Assembly: GCA_963556695.1 (NCBI GenBank)
Contig: CAUWAG010000004.1
Location: 3,286,001-3,350,000 of the forward strand
Direction of reading: 5' to 3'
From: Anthostomella pinea
Taxonomy: Eukaryota > Ascomycota > Sordariomycetes > Xylariales > Xylariaceae
Length of the DNA stretch: 64,000 nt
Shown: piece after piece, positions 44,062 to 54,482 of the stretch
Layout: the number at the start of each line of letters is the position of its first letter
How positions within the stretch are numbered: position 1 is the stretch's first letter
The notes under the pieces: generated by a model
What the model was told of the DNA's origin: nothing
Database searches by the model: none
Seen by the model: only the letters and a program-made list of their open reading frames with translations
Translations under genes and position numbers: made by a program

Positions 44062-44851
44062 CTAGTAATCAGAATCAGAATCATGGCTGAAGTGACTGTG
44101 GTCATCGGTCTCGCGCTGGTGGAATCCAGCGCTCGAAAGTGGGCTGGGAAGCTCGTCCGGTTTCTTGAATGCCTCTTGATACACCTTAAAAACCGTGCTT
44201 ATTGTGTTGGCGATGCGGGCAACGAGTTGGTTCTGCTGGCCGATATGTTCGTCATATCGTAGGTTCTGATTCCGTAGGGCGGAAATGAGGTCATCCTTCT
44301 CCTTATTTTCATGTGTTGCCATAGTTCTCAGTTGCTGTCGCAACTCCTAAGTTGTCATGATCGAGTTTTGCTAGACGGCGTTCCAGGACAATCTCCCGTG
44401 GCGACTTGCGAAAGATAAACCCTCTAAGAGAAGGCCGCCCATCTTGCTTCATACGACCCGCCTCGGCCTCCTCTCCGTCATCTCTGTTATCTCTGTGTCT
44501 GCCTCCCCTCCCCTCCTCCTCCTCCTCCTCTTCTTCTTCACTTTCCTCGTCGCTCTGACTTGGTTCGCTACTATCACTATCATTTAATGGCAATAGGTAT
44601 TTTGTAAGAGAGTCTGGAAGTCTAGCTTTGCGATTATTGGTTGACCCATCCCGGGCATGTGAGCCGAAAGAGGTGCCTGTGCTTGGCATTGTGGGGGGAT
44701 TTCGCTTCTGAGCGAGGCCAGACTTGGTCAAGCGACGACGAGGCGGCAGAGGTAGTGGCTTGGAGGAGGACACATTGAAGTTGCTTGCGGAGGGAATTGT
44801 AGATTGTGAACTCTCATGAAGCACTGCTGGTATTGGCCCATTATATATCAA
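44062..44851 (-). pseudogene. Acidic coiled-coil protein fragment, frameshifted
   Basis: Two minus-strand frames form one protein-like sequence. The first (44851 to about 44345) has a Ser/Pro-rich start, LPDSLTKYLLPLNDSDSSE, a long Glu run (EESEEEEEEEEEG), then a helix (SPREIVLERRLAKLDHDN). The second (to 44062) continues the helix (LRQQLRTMATHENKEKDD; LISALRNQNLRYDEHIGQQ). One extra G near 44347 separates them: removing it gives LDHDNLELRQQLR with unbroken heptads. No ATG occurs near the start of the first frame, so a 5' exon is missing or the gene is truncated. No good GT-AG intron fits the break. Probably a broken gene; function unknown. Confidence 0.5.
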
Positions 44852-44962
44852 AGTAACGTGTGGTCAAAAAACGGGAAACAGCAATCTACTACTCAGAATA
44901 CCGGATTCTGCCGCCCCACATCCGAGAAACAACCCGTACACCTTCTCCGCATCGATTCGCCA

Positions 44963-45461
44963 TCACGTGGCCTTAGTGCTAAGCAGGCTGCCCATCTCCT
45001 CGTCTGCATTCACGTCCTGGTTTCCAGCGAAGACAACGCACCCCTTCAGAAACCCAATCATGTCCGCAGTGAACTTGTCCAAGCCCGTCCTGATGTTTTC
45101 CATCGCAGAGTCAACCCTCGACATGAATCTGTCGATCTTGTCCATAACAGAGTCTATCTTTGTCATGAGACGATCTTGAGTCTCCAACCGGGACAGGATC
45201 AGAAGCAAGAGCCTGCGTCGTAGTCAGCAATCTAAACAACTATTCCTGTGGGGGCCCTCACATTCTCGTTTCGCCATTCTGGTCGCTGGCTCTGAGGTCT
45301 GATGGGACAGAAGGATAGAACATGGGCGGTTCCTGCTGGTAAGGTGTTTCGATTGGACCGGTGCCCATGTCCGCTGAAGCTGCACTCGAGGCTCCCTGGC
45401 AATCGGAGAAGTCGAACAGGGTCGCAGAATCATCGGATGCAAGCCATTCGTCGAACGACAT
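44963..45461 (-). CDS. Hypothetical small helical protein, 149 residues
   Basis: Two exons, 45461-45262 and 45212-44963, joined in phase over a 49-nt intron (GTGAGG donor, CTGAC branch, GCAG acceptor). The first exon encodes an acidic, polar N-terminus (MSFDEWLASDDSATLFDFSD). The second encodes an amphipathic helix with a regular hydrophobic pattern (LMTKIDSVMDKIDRFMSRVD, then SAMENIRTGLDKFTADMIGF), likely a coiled coil. No family recognised. The in-phase join and good splice signals support a real gene; upstream exons cannot be excluded. Confidence 0.55.
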
Positions 45462-46529
45462 TCCCTTCGGGCAGCCTTGATGGGAGCCACTGTTGCGATC
45501 GACAGCACAAGGCCAGATGTAAAAGTTGCCTAGCGAGGCCCTGGCAGCCTAGGCTCTCATCGGCGCCTGTGACCGGCCAAGAGTCATTTCAGATCTGCAG
45601 CCACCCAGCACTCTTCACGCCTAAAAGCGGCGAGGTTTACATCTGGATGCCAATCACCATGCATAGCTACGCCTGGATGTCGGTAAGGCTCCGTGCGGGC
45701 TGCGTGGCGGGCCAAGGGCGAAGACGAGGAAAAGGAGAACAAGCATACGTTCATGTCCTGGCTGGTTCGCTCTAACTTCTGCGAGCGGAACTGAGACAGG
45801 GCACACCCGAGATGAACATGACGACCAGCTGTACCTAGAGCGTGGGGGTAACCTTTGCCACCAAAATACGCGCCACAACATTCAGCATCCTTACCCTCGC
45901 CTCCTGTCGGTACACGCCGTCCTATGGTCCAAGGTACAAGAATGAAAGTCACCAGGCAGACGCGGGCCACTGCTAGCCAATCGCGTAACTCCCGGTGCAT
46001 GAGTTGGTGCCTAAGTCGGCGCATGAAGCTCTTGCATCACGTCTTGGTCTGTAGAATCAGCGGATATAGCCAATTAGCGCAGGCAATAGACAGTTACATG
46101 CACTGGGGTATACATTGGATAATTCTTGGCGCCAGGAACCCCTGGCGGGAAGCCGTGCTGAGCCATACTACAGCTCATTACCACCTTTTCGATGTTAGGT
46201 GCGGCTTGCTTTTGCCGATGTAGAAGAGGACCCATAAGTTGTCCTCGTACCTAGGTAGGCATTTTAGACCCCCAGAGAAGTCATGAGTGCCCACGTACTT
46301 GTTGCTCCATGATCTACTCCACCTTTTCATCTGCGATGCATCCTGAGCCATAGATTCTACGCAATCTAGTCACATCATTTATCTACATCTTTTACGGACG
46401 TCGGTGACTCACTCCTACGGGCCAAAGCCTCACGCGGTAGAGACCAGTACACAATTTCTTACACAGGTCACCCAAGCCTCGTACGACATAATACCAAGTC
46501 AATACCATAGAGCTTTCCCCCCGTCCAGA
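45462..46529. other. Intergenic region
   Basis: No gene seen; several short ORFs on both strands are unsupported. Confidence 0.4.
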
Positions 46530-47491
46530 ATGCCGCAGTCTTCTGTCGGGACATCAAATTGGCGAACCGTCCGTCCCGGGCCGGTCGCCGACCCCAAGGA
46601 GGCTTCTCAGCAGCCGCTACCACAAAACCCTATGCGGCTCATTCCGTTTATTGGGCGGCCCGCCGCCCTCAGAAGAACCAGAGACTCCAATAAAACGAAG
46701 ATTCTACGGAATGCAGACGGAAGTTTTCCTTGCCCTCATTGTGACAGAACCTTCACCCAGACCGGGCCCTTGAACCGTCACCAGCTCATCCGTAAGTCTC
46801 GAGCAGATCTAAATGCCTTGCTAATATGCTAACGTAGATATACAAGACACCGGCGAACGCCCGCATATGTGCGAATTATGCGGCAAGAAGTTTGCCCGAG
46901 CAGATGAATTCAGGATACACTTTAGATTGTGCTCCACTCGTGGAAAGAACCCATTACCTACCGCGGCGCAACTTCCATTCTCCCCTCCCAAGCCTGACGC
47001 CGTGCGCCAGAGCTGCCTCCATTTGCCAATCGGTAAAAACACCAGAGTGATGATTCTACCAAACGCAGAAGGAAGATATCCTTGCCCTTACCCTGGTTGT
47101 ACTAAGGACTACCAGCGGCGTAATGACGCAAGGGGTCACTTGCGCAGCCGTAAGTCTCGAGCAAATCTAAATGCCTTGCCAACATGCTAACGTCGTTACA
47201 CAAGACGAAAAAAACCGCCCCGTCAAGAAGAACGATATCCAGAAGGAAGAGGGCGATGCGAGCCATGTGAATGGCATGAGCAACGTTCCTGACAACCTTG
47301 AGGAACCGTCATGTGGTATGGGAGAGATGACCAACCACTCGAACCCGCTCTATGGATTAAGCCCCGTCAGGTTTGCGGTGGATGAGTACGGGACACTGGG
47401 GTATGATGGTGGAGATCCGCGCGTCATTCCCTTTGACCTGATTGATCCTCAACTACTTCCTTGGTCCAGTAGTAGTCGCATGGACGCCTAG
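46530..47491 (+). CDS. C2H2 zinc-finger protein with twin introns
   Basis: Three exons, 46530-46791, 46847-47149 and 47205-47491, 283 residues. Finger 1 (FPCPHCDRTFTQTGPLNRHQ) is joined by splicing to the canonical linker (HTGERPHMC) and finger 2 (CELCGKKFARADEFRIHFRLC). A third finger follows (YPCPYPGCTKDYQRRNDARGH, with LRSR-H across intron 2). The acceptor ACAAG at 46846 was preferred to a TAG upstream because it produces the exact HTGERP linker. Both introns are 55 nt and about 89 percent identical. The C-terminal part is acidic and ends DPQLLPWSSSSRMDA. Probably a sequence-specific DNA-binding regulator. Confidence 0.8.
46792..46846 (+). repeat. Twin intron copy 1
   Basis: 55-nt intron 1 of the C2H2 gene, starting GTAAGTCTCGAGCA and ending ACAAG. 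Same phase and length as intron 2, with six differences from it. Confidence 0.8.
47150..47204 (+). repeat. Twin intron copy 2
   Basis: 55-nt intron 2 of the C2H2 gene, sharing GTAAGTCTCGAGCA, ATCTAAATGCCTTGC, ATGCTAACGT and ACAAG with copy 1. Confidence 0.8.
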
Positions 47492-47550
47492 AGTGTTGGT
47501 TCGAAAGATGTGTCTGGAAATTCATCGTTGGAGTGGGCAGAATGGGCAAG

Positions 47551-47793
47551 TTATCCAAGGCGTAGTCCTGACAGGATGTGCTCATGTACTCTTGATTTAG
47601 CCGATTCGCAATAATGGCAAGGATTGAGGTTATGAGACCGTTCTAAATGACGCAAGGCATCGTTACAATCCACCATACATAGACGGCAATGGTGCTGGTT
47701 TGTGATGTGAGTCTTGAATGTGTCCGTATCGAGGTACTCGCCGCAATATGTATATTTTTTATATCCAAACGGACGCAACAAACCTTCCCACAA
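47551..47793 (-). pseudogene. C2H2-like zinc-finger fragment
   Basis: Minus-strand frame of 80 codons with zinc-finger spacing (HHCRLCMVDCNDALRHLERSH; NPCHYCESAKSRVHEHI) and a degenerate finger before it (YTYCGEYLDTDTFKTHITNQH) that has lost its first Cys. No ATG precedes it. Its upstream side overlaps the start of a LINE fragment on the other strand, so a LINE insertion may have cut off the rest of the gene. The function is lost or unknown. Confidence 0.35.
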
Positions 47794-48203
47794 TCTCGTG
47801 GGTCAAGAGAGATCTCAAAAGAAAGGGCAAGAAAGAGTTCAATCAATGGTGGAAAGACCAATCAGAACCTAGGTATCAAGAAGTATACTCACATGCAGTA
47901 ACTGAAAGAGGCCTTATATCTTTTAAGAAAAGCATTCTATACAGACTTCTAGCGGCCAGATCTAGACATGGCGACTTTGCCAGATACCACGAACGTTTTG
48001 GGCATACAGACTCAAATAACCACTACAACTGTAGTAAAAAGAAAACATCACAACACATTTTCTTTTATAAGAGGTTAGGGAAAAATCGGTTATTGCCTAG
48101 GTACTCGCCTAGGACAGTCTGTTTACAATACTTGGGAGAGAGGAGCACAGAATGGGCAAAATTCGTGGAGAAGAGCAAGTTCTTTTCAACAATCTGTCTC
48201 TAA
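47750..48203 (+). mobile_element. 3' fragment of a Tad1-like LINE (pol C-terminus)
   Basis: The reading frame ends in the typical tail of Tad1-clade LINE ORF2: TISWVKRDLKRKGKKEFNQW, then LLAARSRHGDFARYHERFGH and a zinc-knuckle-like part (YNCSKKKTSQHIFFYKR), ending EWAKFVEKSKFFSTICL and TAA. The reverse transcriptase and endonuclease parts are absent, so this is a 5'-truncated copy, as LINE insertions often are. The exact left end is not defined. Confidence 0.7.
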
Positions 48204-48930
48204 TAGATAGCTGTTCTTGAAAGACCAGATGGATGACCCCAAGGTCATACCGCCGCAACAACGGGGATGGGCCCGTGAGCGGGACTGACTATACTTATTT
48301 TCTTGAGACCTCCACAACCTGTGATGCAGAGGCTCTGGGAGGCGTGGTCTGCGCTACTGAGGAGCTACCCCCCACGTTAAATACAAAACAAACAAACTTT
48401 GCAGCCGACCCCGTCCCTAGAGATATACTGCCGCGGCAATGGGAGAGCTACCTACCTACGTAGCATAGTCGAAACGAAACCCCTTCCACCACGCCATGCA
48501 TCTTGCCTACCCAGTGAACGCATCATGTCGTGCATGAACAGGGTATGCGAGCAGGGTGACCGGAAGTGGGCCTTTCGATCTCAGATCACGGCAAACGGGC
48601 CCTAGATCGGGATCGGGTGGCCCGCTTGCATCGATGCCCGTCATAGCCAATCGAGCCGCGCTGTTTAGACAAGGCCTGCGGCAGAACTGGGCCCTCAACA
48701 CACTGGGGAAGCCTGGGCTACCATGGGTATGGAATCCATTACCGGCTGCTGCAATTCTGTAACCAGTTCATACTACTAGATCGAATCTAGAGTTGGCATG
48801 CACAGAGCACATTACTAGACGCAAAGATACCTCTGGCTCTGCAAACCCGATAAAAGACATGTGTGGATTTCGAACCCGTTGGTTCTTTCCCTGCGCACCA
48901 TTCACCCGTACCTGACGCTCCCCTATCAGG
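48204..48930. other. Intergenic region
   Basis: Probably begins with the LINE 3' untranslated region; the rest shows no gene. Confidence 0.4.
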
Positions 48931-49391
48931 ATGATCAACATCGAGGTTCAGCCCCCGGCCCAAGCTCAGGCGGGAACAGTTCTCTACCCGCCTCTGGTGA
49001 TCAGTTCTGGAAGCGACGCGGCCTACGATTTCGTCCAAGTTGTTCTTCTCGATCCCCAAGGAGGTGTTCTAGAAGATCAACTTCATGGAACTTTATCACG
49101 GTCCAAGACGACTTTAAGGGATGGTTCTGCTAGTGGAAGTGCCGATTCGGTAGAGTATGCTACATTTCCGGATCTTGCTATAAGCTATTCTGGTATTTAT
49201 ACGATCCGAGTCAATGCCATACGCATGGATTATAGCTCGTCCGACGGCGCTGCGGCTATACTTGTCGCGTCGGTAACCACTCGGGAAATCTACGCATACG
49301 ATCAAGGGGTCGCTCCAGAAATTCCGTGTAAGTTAGACAGGCCATGTTCACGCTACAAGACTAATTTCCGTATGCAGCCAATGGGGAATAG
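48931..49391 (+). CDS. Short velvet-domain protein, premature-looking stop
   Basis: Two exons, 48931-49327 and 49378-49391, 136 residues. Velvet-type strings occur in order: NIEVQPPAQAQAGTVLYPPL, VQVVLLDPQGGVLEDQLHGT, EYATFPDLAISYSGIYTIRV and the ASVTTREIYAYDQGVAPEIP ending. Velvet proteins are fungal DNA-binding and dimerising regulators of development and secondary metabolism. The canonical N-terminal basic motif of VeA/VelB/VosA is absent, so this is a divergent, short type. After splicing, the reading frame meets TAG at 49389-49391. The following 21 codons (ALLSRLRHNGGSGVPPPPRQ, up to TGA at 49455-49457) continue like the usual velvet tail. The stop leaves the domain intact, so the product may still fold. 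Confidence 0.75.
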
Positions 49392-49822
49392 GCGTTGCTT
49401 AGCAGGTTGCGTCACAATGGTGGGTCTGGTGTTCCACCTCCACCGAGGCAGCGATGAAAAAGGGGCTGGCAGCCGATGAAGACTTGGAGGCGACCTCGGT
49501 GATAATGGTGGCAGATGTTGTATGGTACGGATTCCAGCCACAACCACTCCAGGAATCACATTCTGTCTGGAATGGGGATTTGTGTTAGCAGTGTATCTTG
49601 GGCTTCGTCGGAACATTGCACAAGCAGGGCGTCGCTAGGCTCCGGGTTTCCGGGGGTCATCGCAGGACAACCACATATCCCCGTCTCTCGGTACGGAGAG
49701 CCCCTTCACTACTCCAAGTAACAAGATGCAGTCAACAAATCACAACCTAACTCCAGTCGGTGTATATACTGTCTTATTCAAGTGGCACACTAGCTCCTCT
49801 CTTACTCCCGGGCGATATTATT
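49392..49822. other. Velvet tail remnant and convergent intergenic region
   Basis: 49392-49457 is the readable former C-terminus of the velvet gene; nothing else seen. Confidence 0.5.
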
Positions 49823-51962
49823 CTAGACTGAGGGCATATCAATGTCCATTTGGTCCTCGTCGTCCTCCCCGTCATCCTTCTCCGAAGACGACGGAGAAGC
49901 CCTGCCAATGGCCGTAGCCGATGTAAAAGTAGTAGTGCGTAAAATCGTATCAGTAGTGTCTGATATGTTTATCATGTCTGCGTCTTTGGCGATGGCATCA
50001 ATTTCCTTCTTATAGTCGGAAGTCACTCCGAACCGGTGCAGCGTCTTGTCATAGGTGAGCCACTTGCCCGCTTCAGCGACTCGATAGCCAAGCCAGAGTA
50101 TCCTCTCCTTCCGTTCATCAGTCATGGATGCAACTTCGAAATACTTCTCATCGTCATCGATCTTCTCATTAGAGAACCAGTCTTTGGGGAAGTAGTCATC
50201 GACCCAAAGGAAACCCTTCATAGCAAAGTCCTCAGGTAAGGGTCGCGGCGGGATATCCTTGCCTTCTCGAGGGAACTCGGTATTGTGGATCCGATCATGG
50301 TCCTGGTACGGAAGAAGCAGCGAGTTCAAGAACAAAGAGACTAATTTCCAGGGAAACTGATCCTCAACGTGCACCATCGCGTCTGGGAACTTGGCAATGT
50401 GATGCATGAAGACCATGACGACATGAAGGAACGGCAGAACGTTGGGATCACCCAGACGGTGAAAGACGACCTCGTATGTGCCCACCGCAAGACGAAGGGC
50501 GCCGTCGAGATTCTTACTATGCTTCTGATCAGACAGCTCAGTAGATTTCAGACTTTGATCTGTCTTGGTCTCGTCCGGCCGCGGACTGATCGCCTTCATG
50601 ATCATGTTCTCCTCCTGGCCGTATGATAAGAGACTGCAGCAGTTGGCAATGCCGATATGGTAACCACACTCTATCCAACGTCTGGTAGTGCGCCTAATAT
50701 GGACATCTAGCTTCTCCAGGAATGTGTTCACAGCAGGAACAAAATTGTCTGGGGACTTGTTGCTGAAGAGGATGCCATGCGCCTTGACAAAGGCCACGTC
50801 GATTGGAATCAACCGGGGGTGGTGGTTCGCTTCATTCGTGCTCAGAACGGGGTCGAATAATGTCATAATGGAATCCCGAGCCGAGGCAAATAGGATCAGA
50901 AACGCACAATGACTTCGTGTAATAAAACAACTGTTGCAGTGCGTTGGGTCGAGCGAGGATCGCCAGATAATGATATAACCGACCGGTGGTAGGCGCCTTG
51001 TCAGACGCCTTGGAGTACCAATGGCGTGAGACTGAGGTCCACACCTCCCTGTCTCGAATATCGTCATCTTCGATAGCCATTCTGAATATGGTCAGTTTTC
51101 TGCACACCACTCAACAGTCACACCGACGGACCTGTATCTTCCCAGATCCCCGAGACATTCTATCCAAGTATCCTCGAATGCTGGTACTGTCTCATATAGC
51201 AGTGCCATCATTGAATAAGCCAAGTAAATAAACGTAAGCATGTGCTCCAGCGAGGCCGGGAGACGGTGACGCAGTAGCTCTAAGAACGAATGGATGCCAT
51301 GCCTCCACATCCGCGCCGGCATGGCATATTTCGAGGCCAAACGTCGCAATGCTAGACTTGCTGAAGGATGCTGAGAGGCAAGAAAAAAGTCGTGATGCTC
51401 GTGAAGCAGCGTCCGGTGCAACGCTATGAGCGCCTGCCACTGCTCATTGTTCAATTTGGCATCACTCTGTGACGACTGCGCATTGTCGACCTCGATGCAT
51501 TTGGCCTCGACCATGACGAGGCCGGCATAGATCCCCTTGACCTCGGCGACTAGCTGGTCTTGGCCAATGGGACGAGTCTCGGGCTGCTTGATAAGCTTGA
51601 GGGAGTCCTCGTCCTCAACGGCATCTGGGCGGTTCCTATGTTGGCGACGAGTTCTTGGGGGTTCTTGGTTGGGACTAGACTGTTCTAGCGATTTGCCAGT
51701 TATGGTGCTTCATAGAGTCAGCTAAACCATGGTATCGAGGTTGGCCGAACACTGAGACTCACAGTCCTCCCCGCACATCCTGTATCAGAGTGGCAGTATC
51801 CTGACCCTTGATAAGATCCGCATGCCGCTCTTGCAAATGGCTGCGTATGCGCTCGTCTATATCAGGGAATCCCTCATCGCAGTTTGGACAAGATATCCCA
51901 TTAGATCTCCGAAGGTAGTTGGTGTAGCTGGCGGCTAGCTGCGTGGGTTCTTTCTTCGACAT
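49823..51962 (-). CDS. Est1-like DNA/RNA-binding domain protein with N-terminal zinc finger, frameshifted
   Basis: Minus-strand exons 51962-51763, 51707-51132 and 51081-49823, introns 55 and 50 nt. The N-terminus has a C2H2-like finger (CPNCDEGFPDIDERIRSHLQ). The middle carries an Est1-type TPR-like region (MWRHGIHSFLELLRHRLP; LTFIYLAYSMMALL; WIECLGDLGRYR-MAIEDDD; LYHYLAILARPNALQQLFYY). The C-terminal half contains RPLPEDFAMKGFLWVDDYFP and ERILWLGYRVAEAGKWL and ends in an acidic tail. Est1/SMG5/7 relatives act at telomeres or in mRNA decay; the role of this fungal subgroup is unknown. Near 50888-50892 one surplus base separates YYTKSLCVSDP from FASARDSIMTLFDP, so the frame breaks once. Confidence 0.8.
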
Positions 51963-52859
51963 GTGGATGCTAATTGTTTTATATTAGGGGTGAAGGTTCA
52001 GGTTTCTAACCTTGGACAAAGTAAGAACTTAGTACCTGTCGAGTCAACGGTGCGTATTGATCACGGGAGCTAGTGTAGGTCGGTGAAGCATTGGAGGTTC
52101 AGCTTGTACGATACTATCCGGCGGCGGTGGGTTGGGGGTTTTATCAGCACGGACGGTTCGCCGCGTTTAAGCCGCATTGCGGACCAGGCAAACGAGGCAA
52201 ACGAGGCAAACGAGGCAAAGCACACTCGCTTGCACCGCTGCCACTCTAAACCCACTCGTTGGTCCAGCTCTCTGCGATTTCGAATCCTACCCCCGAACCG
52301 CATACTGCTGCCCCTCTGTTCATTTTAGGCTGTCTACAGGACAAATGTAACCAATGGGAGGTTGTATGCTTGTAATTACAAGGCTAGCCTTTTCGGGTGA
52401 TTGAGAGTTCCCCGTGGGTAAAATAGGCCTGAGGGGAATGTCTTGGTGACCGCATTGTCCCTTCCGGAGACCTTCGGTGAGAACAGCCTCGCCTTACGCC
52501 GTGCTACCAATTCCGGCTGGCCTTTCTCCCTTCAGCGCGCCAGACTCCACTTCAGATGCCCTGTCTTCATTCTCCTTACTATCACTTCCTAGTGAGTTAT
52601 GATCCGAATACTGTGTACTGTTAGCACACTAGGGCACATGACTATAAAGCTCGAAGGGATTCTCAGCAATTACCGACCTGGTTTTAAATCATGAACAATA
52701 AGCAATGGGAGTTACAGGGCTTTTCTTAACCCGAAATGGTATCCATGGCGGAAATACTTGATAACATGACACTCCGAAGTAGTTTGGCACACTGCAAGTC
52801 TCCAATATGGAGTTGGCTCAAGGTAGCAAAGAAGGCTACTGCATTGTTTTCCTCAGCTA
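51963..52859. other. Intergenic region
   Basis: Contains a short CAAACGAGG tandem repeat at about 52189-52220. No gene seen. Confidence 0.4.
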
Positions 52860-54482
52860 TCAATCTTGAGCTTGGCACCACAGCTTGGCTATGTATGTTG
52901 CAAAAGAAACCCCGTACTTCTCGCAGATACGTAGGCAAGGATACGATAGAACATCTCTCAAGAAGAAGTCGGCCGAGTGCCAGCGGGTGATCTCATTCAC
53001 AAAAAATAGACCATTTGGCGAAAGTTCGGACACTCCGATATCCAGGCGGACCCCTATTTTTAATAACTCGTACATCTCGTGAGCATCATGCCGCTTGCAA
53101 AGTTGCGAGTACACGTGCTGGGCGAATCGATGTAGCTGGGTTTCTTTGGCAGACTGTGCTTTCTTATCTTGCCCTGCCCATAAAAAGTCGCTAGTCCTTA
53201 TCTCGCGGGCCACCATCATCCCATCATTCCCAAACTTGGTGAATGCTGCCACAATAACTTTGGCGTCTTCCTGTGGGTCGTCCGGCGCGCAAAGGAAGAC
53301 TCAGAACTCCCCAAGCTCCTCGAATGTCGGTATATATTCTTGATGCAGCAGCAGCGGGTTATTCGGGCCGATCTCAAGCGGCTTGATAGGAGCTGATGTG
53401 CCGGTCTTTTGTCTTTTGTTTCGCTGACAGCCTACCTCCTTTTGTGCTTCGGTCTTTGGGCAGGTTCGGACTCCATTTCCACCACAGCTGTGGGATGTCT
53501 TCACGACGTTCAGTTCATCTCTGTCTATTCCAAGCTCGCAAGGGCTACAACCAAAGCAAGTCTTTGGTCTGAAAACAAATTCCCCGGGGCTTTCTTGGGC
53601 GATGATGTCTAGAGCACGAATGTCTCCTATCTTGTAGCGGTCTTGTCGCATCTCCGCCAGGCTCGGATAGACACGCAGCTGCCTATGTCTCATGGCATTG
53701 AGCTGCAGAGCAGCATAGAGTTCCTCGATCGATCCCCGGCCTGATGGTGCGTCGTCTAAGGTCGTTGAAAGGACGACCAAGACCGGCTTGCCTGCAAGGG
53801 ATTCTGGTATTAAATCCATGATATGGCTTTGTACCCATTCCCAATTTCGAAGCTCAACCCTGGCTTCCACTCTGAGCGCTTCTAGTTCACGCGCAGTCTC
53901 TGAAATCGTAATGACCGACTGGTGGACAACCGGGTTGCGAGATGGATCGCCGGCATGTTCTATGAAGCCTTTTCCAATGTATTTTTGCCATTTCGAAAGT
54001 TGGCTGTCGTTGTCATTTAATAAGTGGAAATCTGGTATGATTCTGTGCGCATCCCGATGGCACTCTATAGTCGTGAATTGCAAAGGTTTAGTACTCCTGC
54101 CCTCTGGAATTCCAAACCAAAGTATTCCTATCGATTTAGCTGGTGCGTCTGGCTCAAGACAATCTGATATAGGGATAGAGGAGCCTGGAACGGTAGACGA
54201 CCCAGATATGTGCTGAGGAACATTGGTCTCGAGTGTTATCGGGTGGTTGTGGCGTTGTGGCGGTTTTCTCGTTGAATACGTGACCTTGAGAACCCCGTCT
54301 TCCGAGTTAGACGTGATCCATTGATATGGGCAACTCTGTGTTCCACATCGCCAATAAGTTCTCGTCTTTGCTGTATTTGACTTCATTATGGAAGCGGGAA
54401 AACCAGCTTCGAGGCATGTTTGCTGGAGATCATATCTACAGTTGAACATCCTTCCATCTGGAGGCATTGGATTCTGGTCCAT
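52860..54482 (-). CDS. FAR1/WRKY-GCM1-like zinc-finger protein with one in-frame TGA
   Basis: Continuous minus-strand frame of 541 codons from the ATG at 54482, broken only by TGA at 53303-53301 (codon 394). The N-terminus looks like a FAR1/FLYWCH-type zinc-binding region: C(x)n..WRCGTQSCPYQW, then HNHPI. Such domains occur in Mutator-like transposases and in fungal proteins derived from them. The middle is alpha/beta (KPVLVVLSTTLDD; ELYAALQLNAMRHRQL), with a Cys cluster (KTCFGCSPCELG). Downstream of the stop the same frame continues with good coding character (DDPQEDAKVIVAAFTKFGND; GLFFVNEITRWHSADFF). No frame change or intron is needed. A truncated protein, readthrough or a base error are possible. 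Confidence 0.7.
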
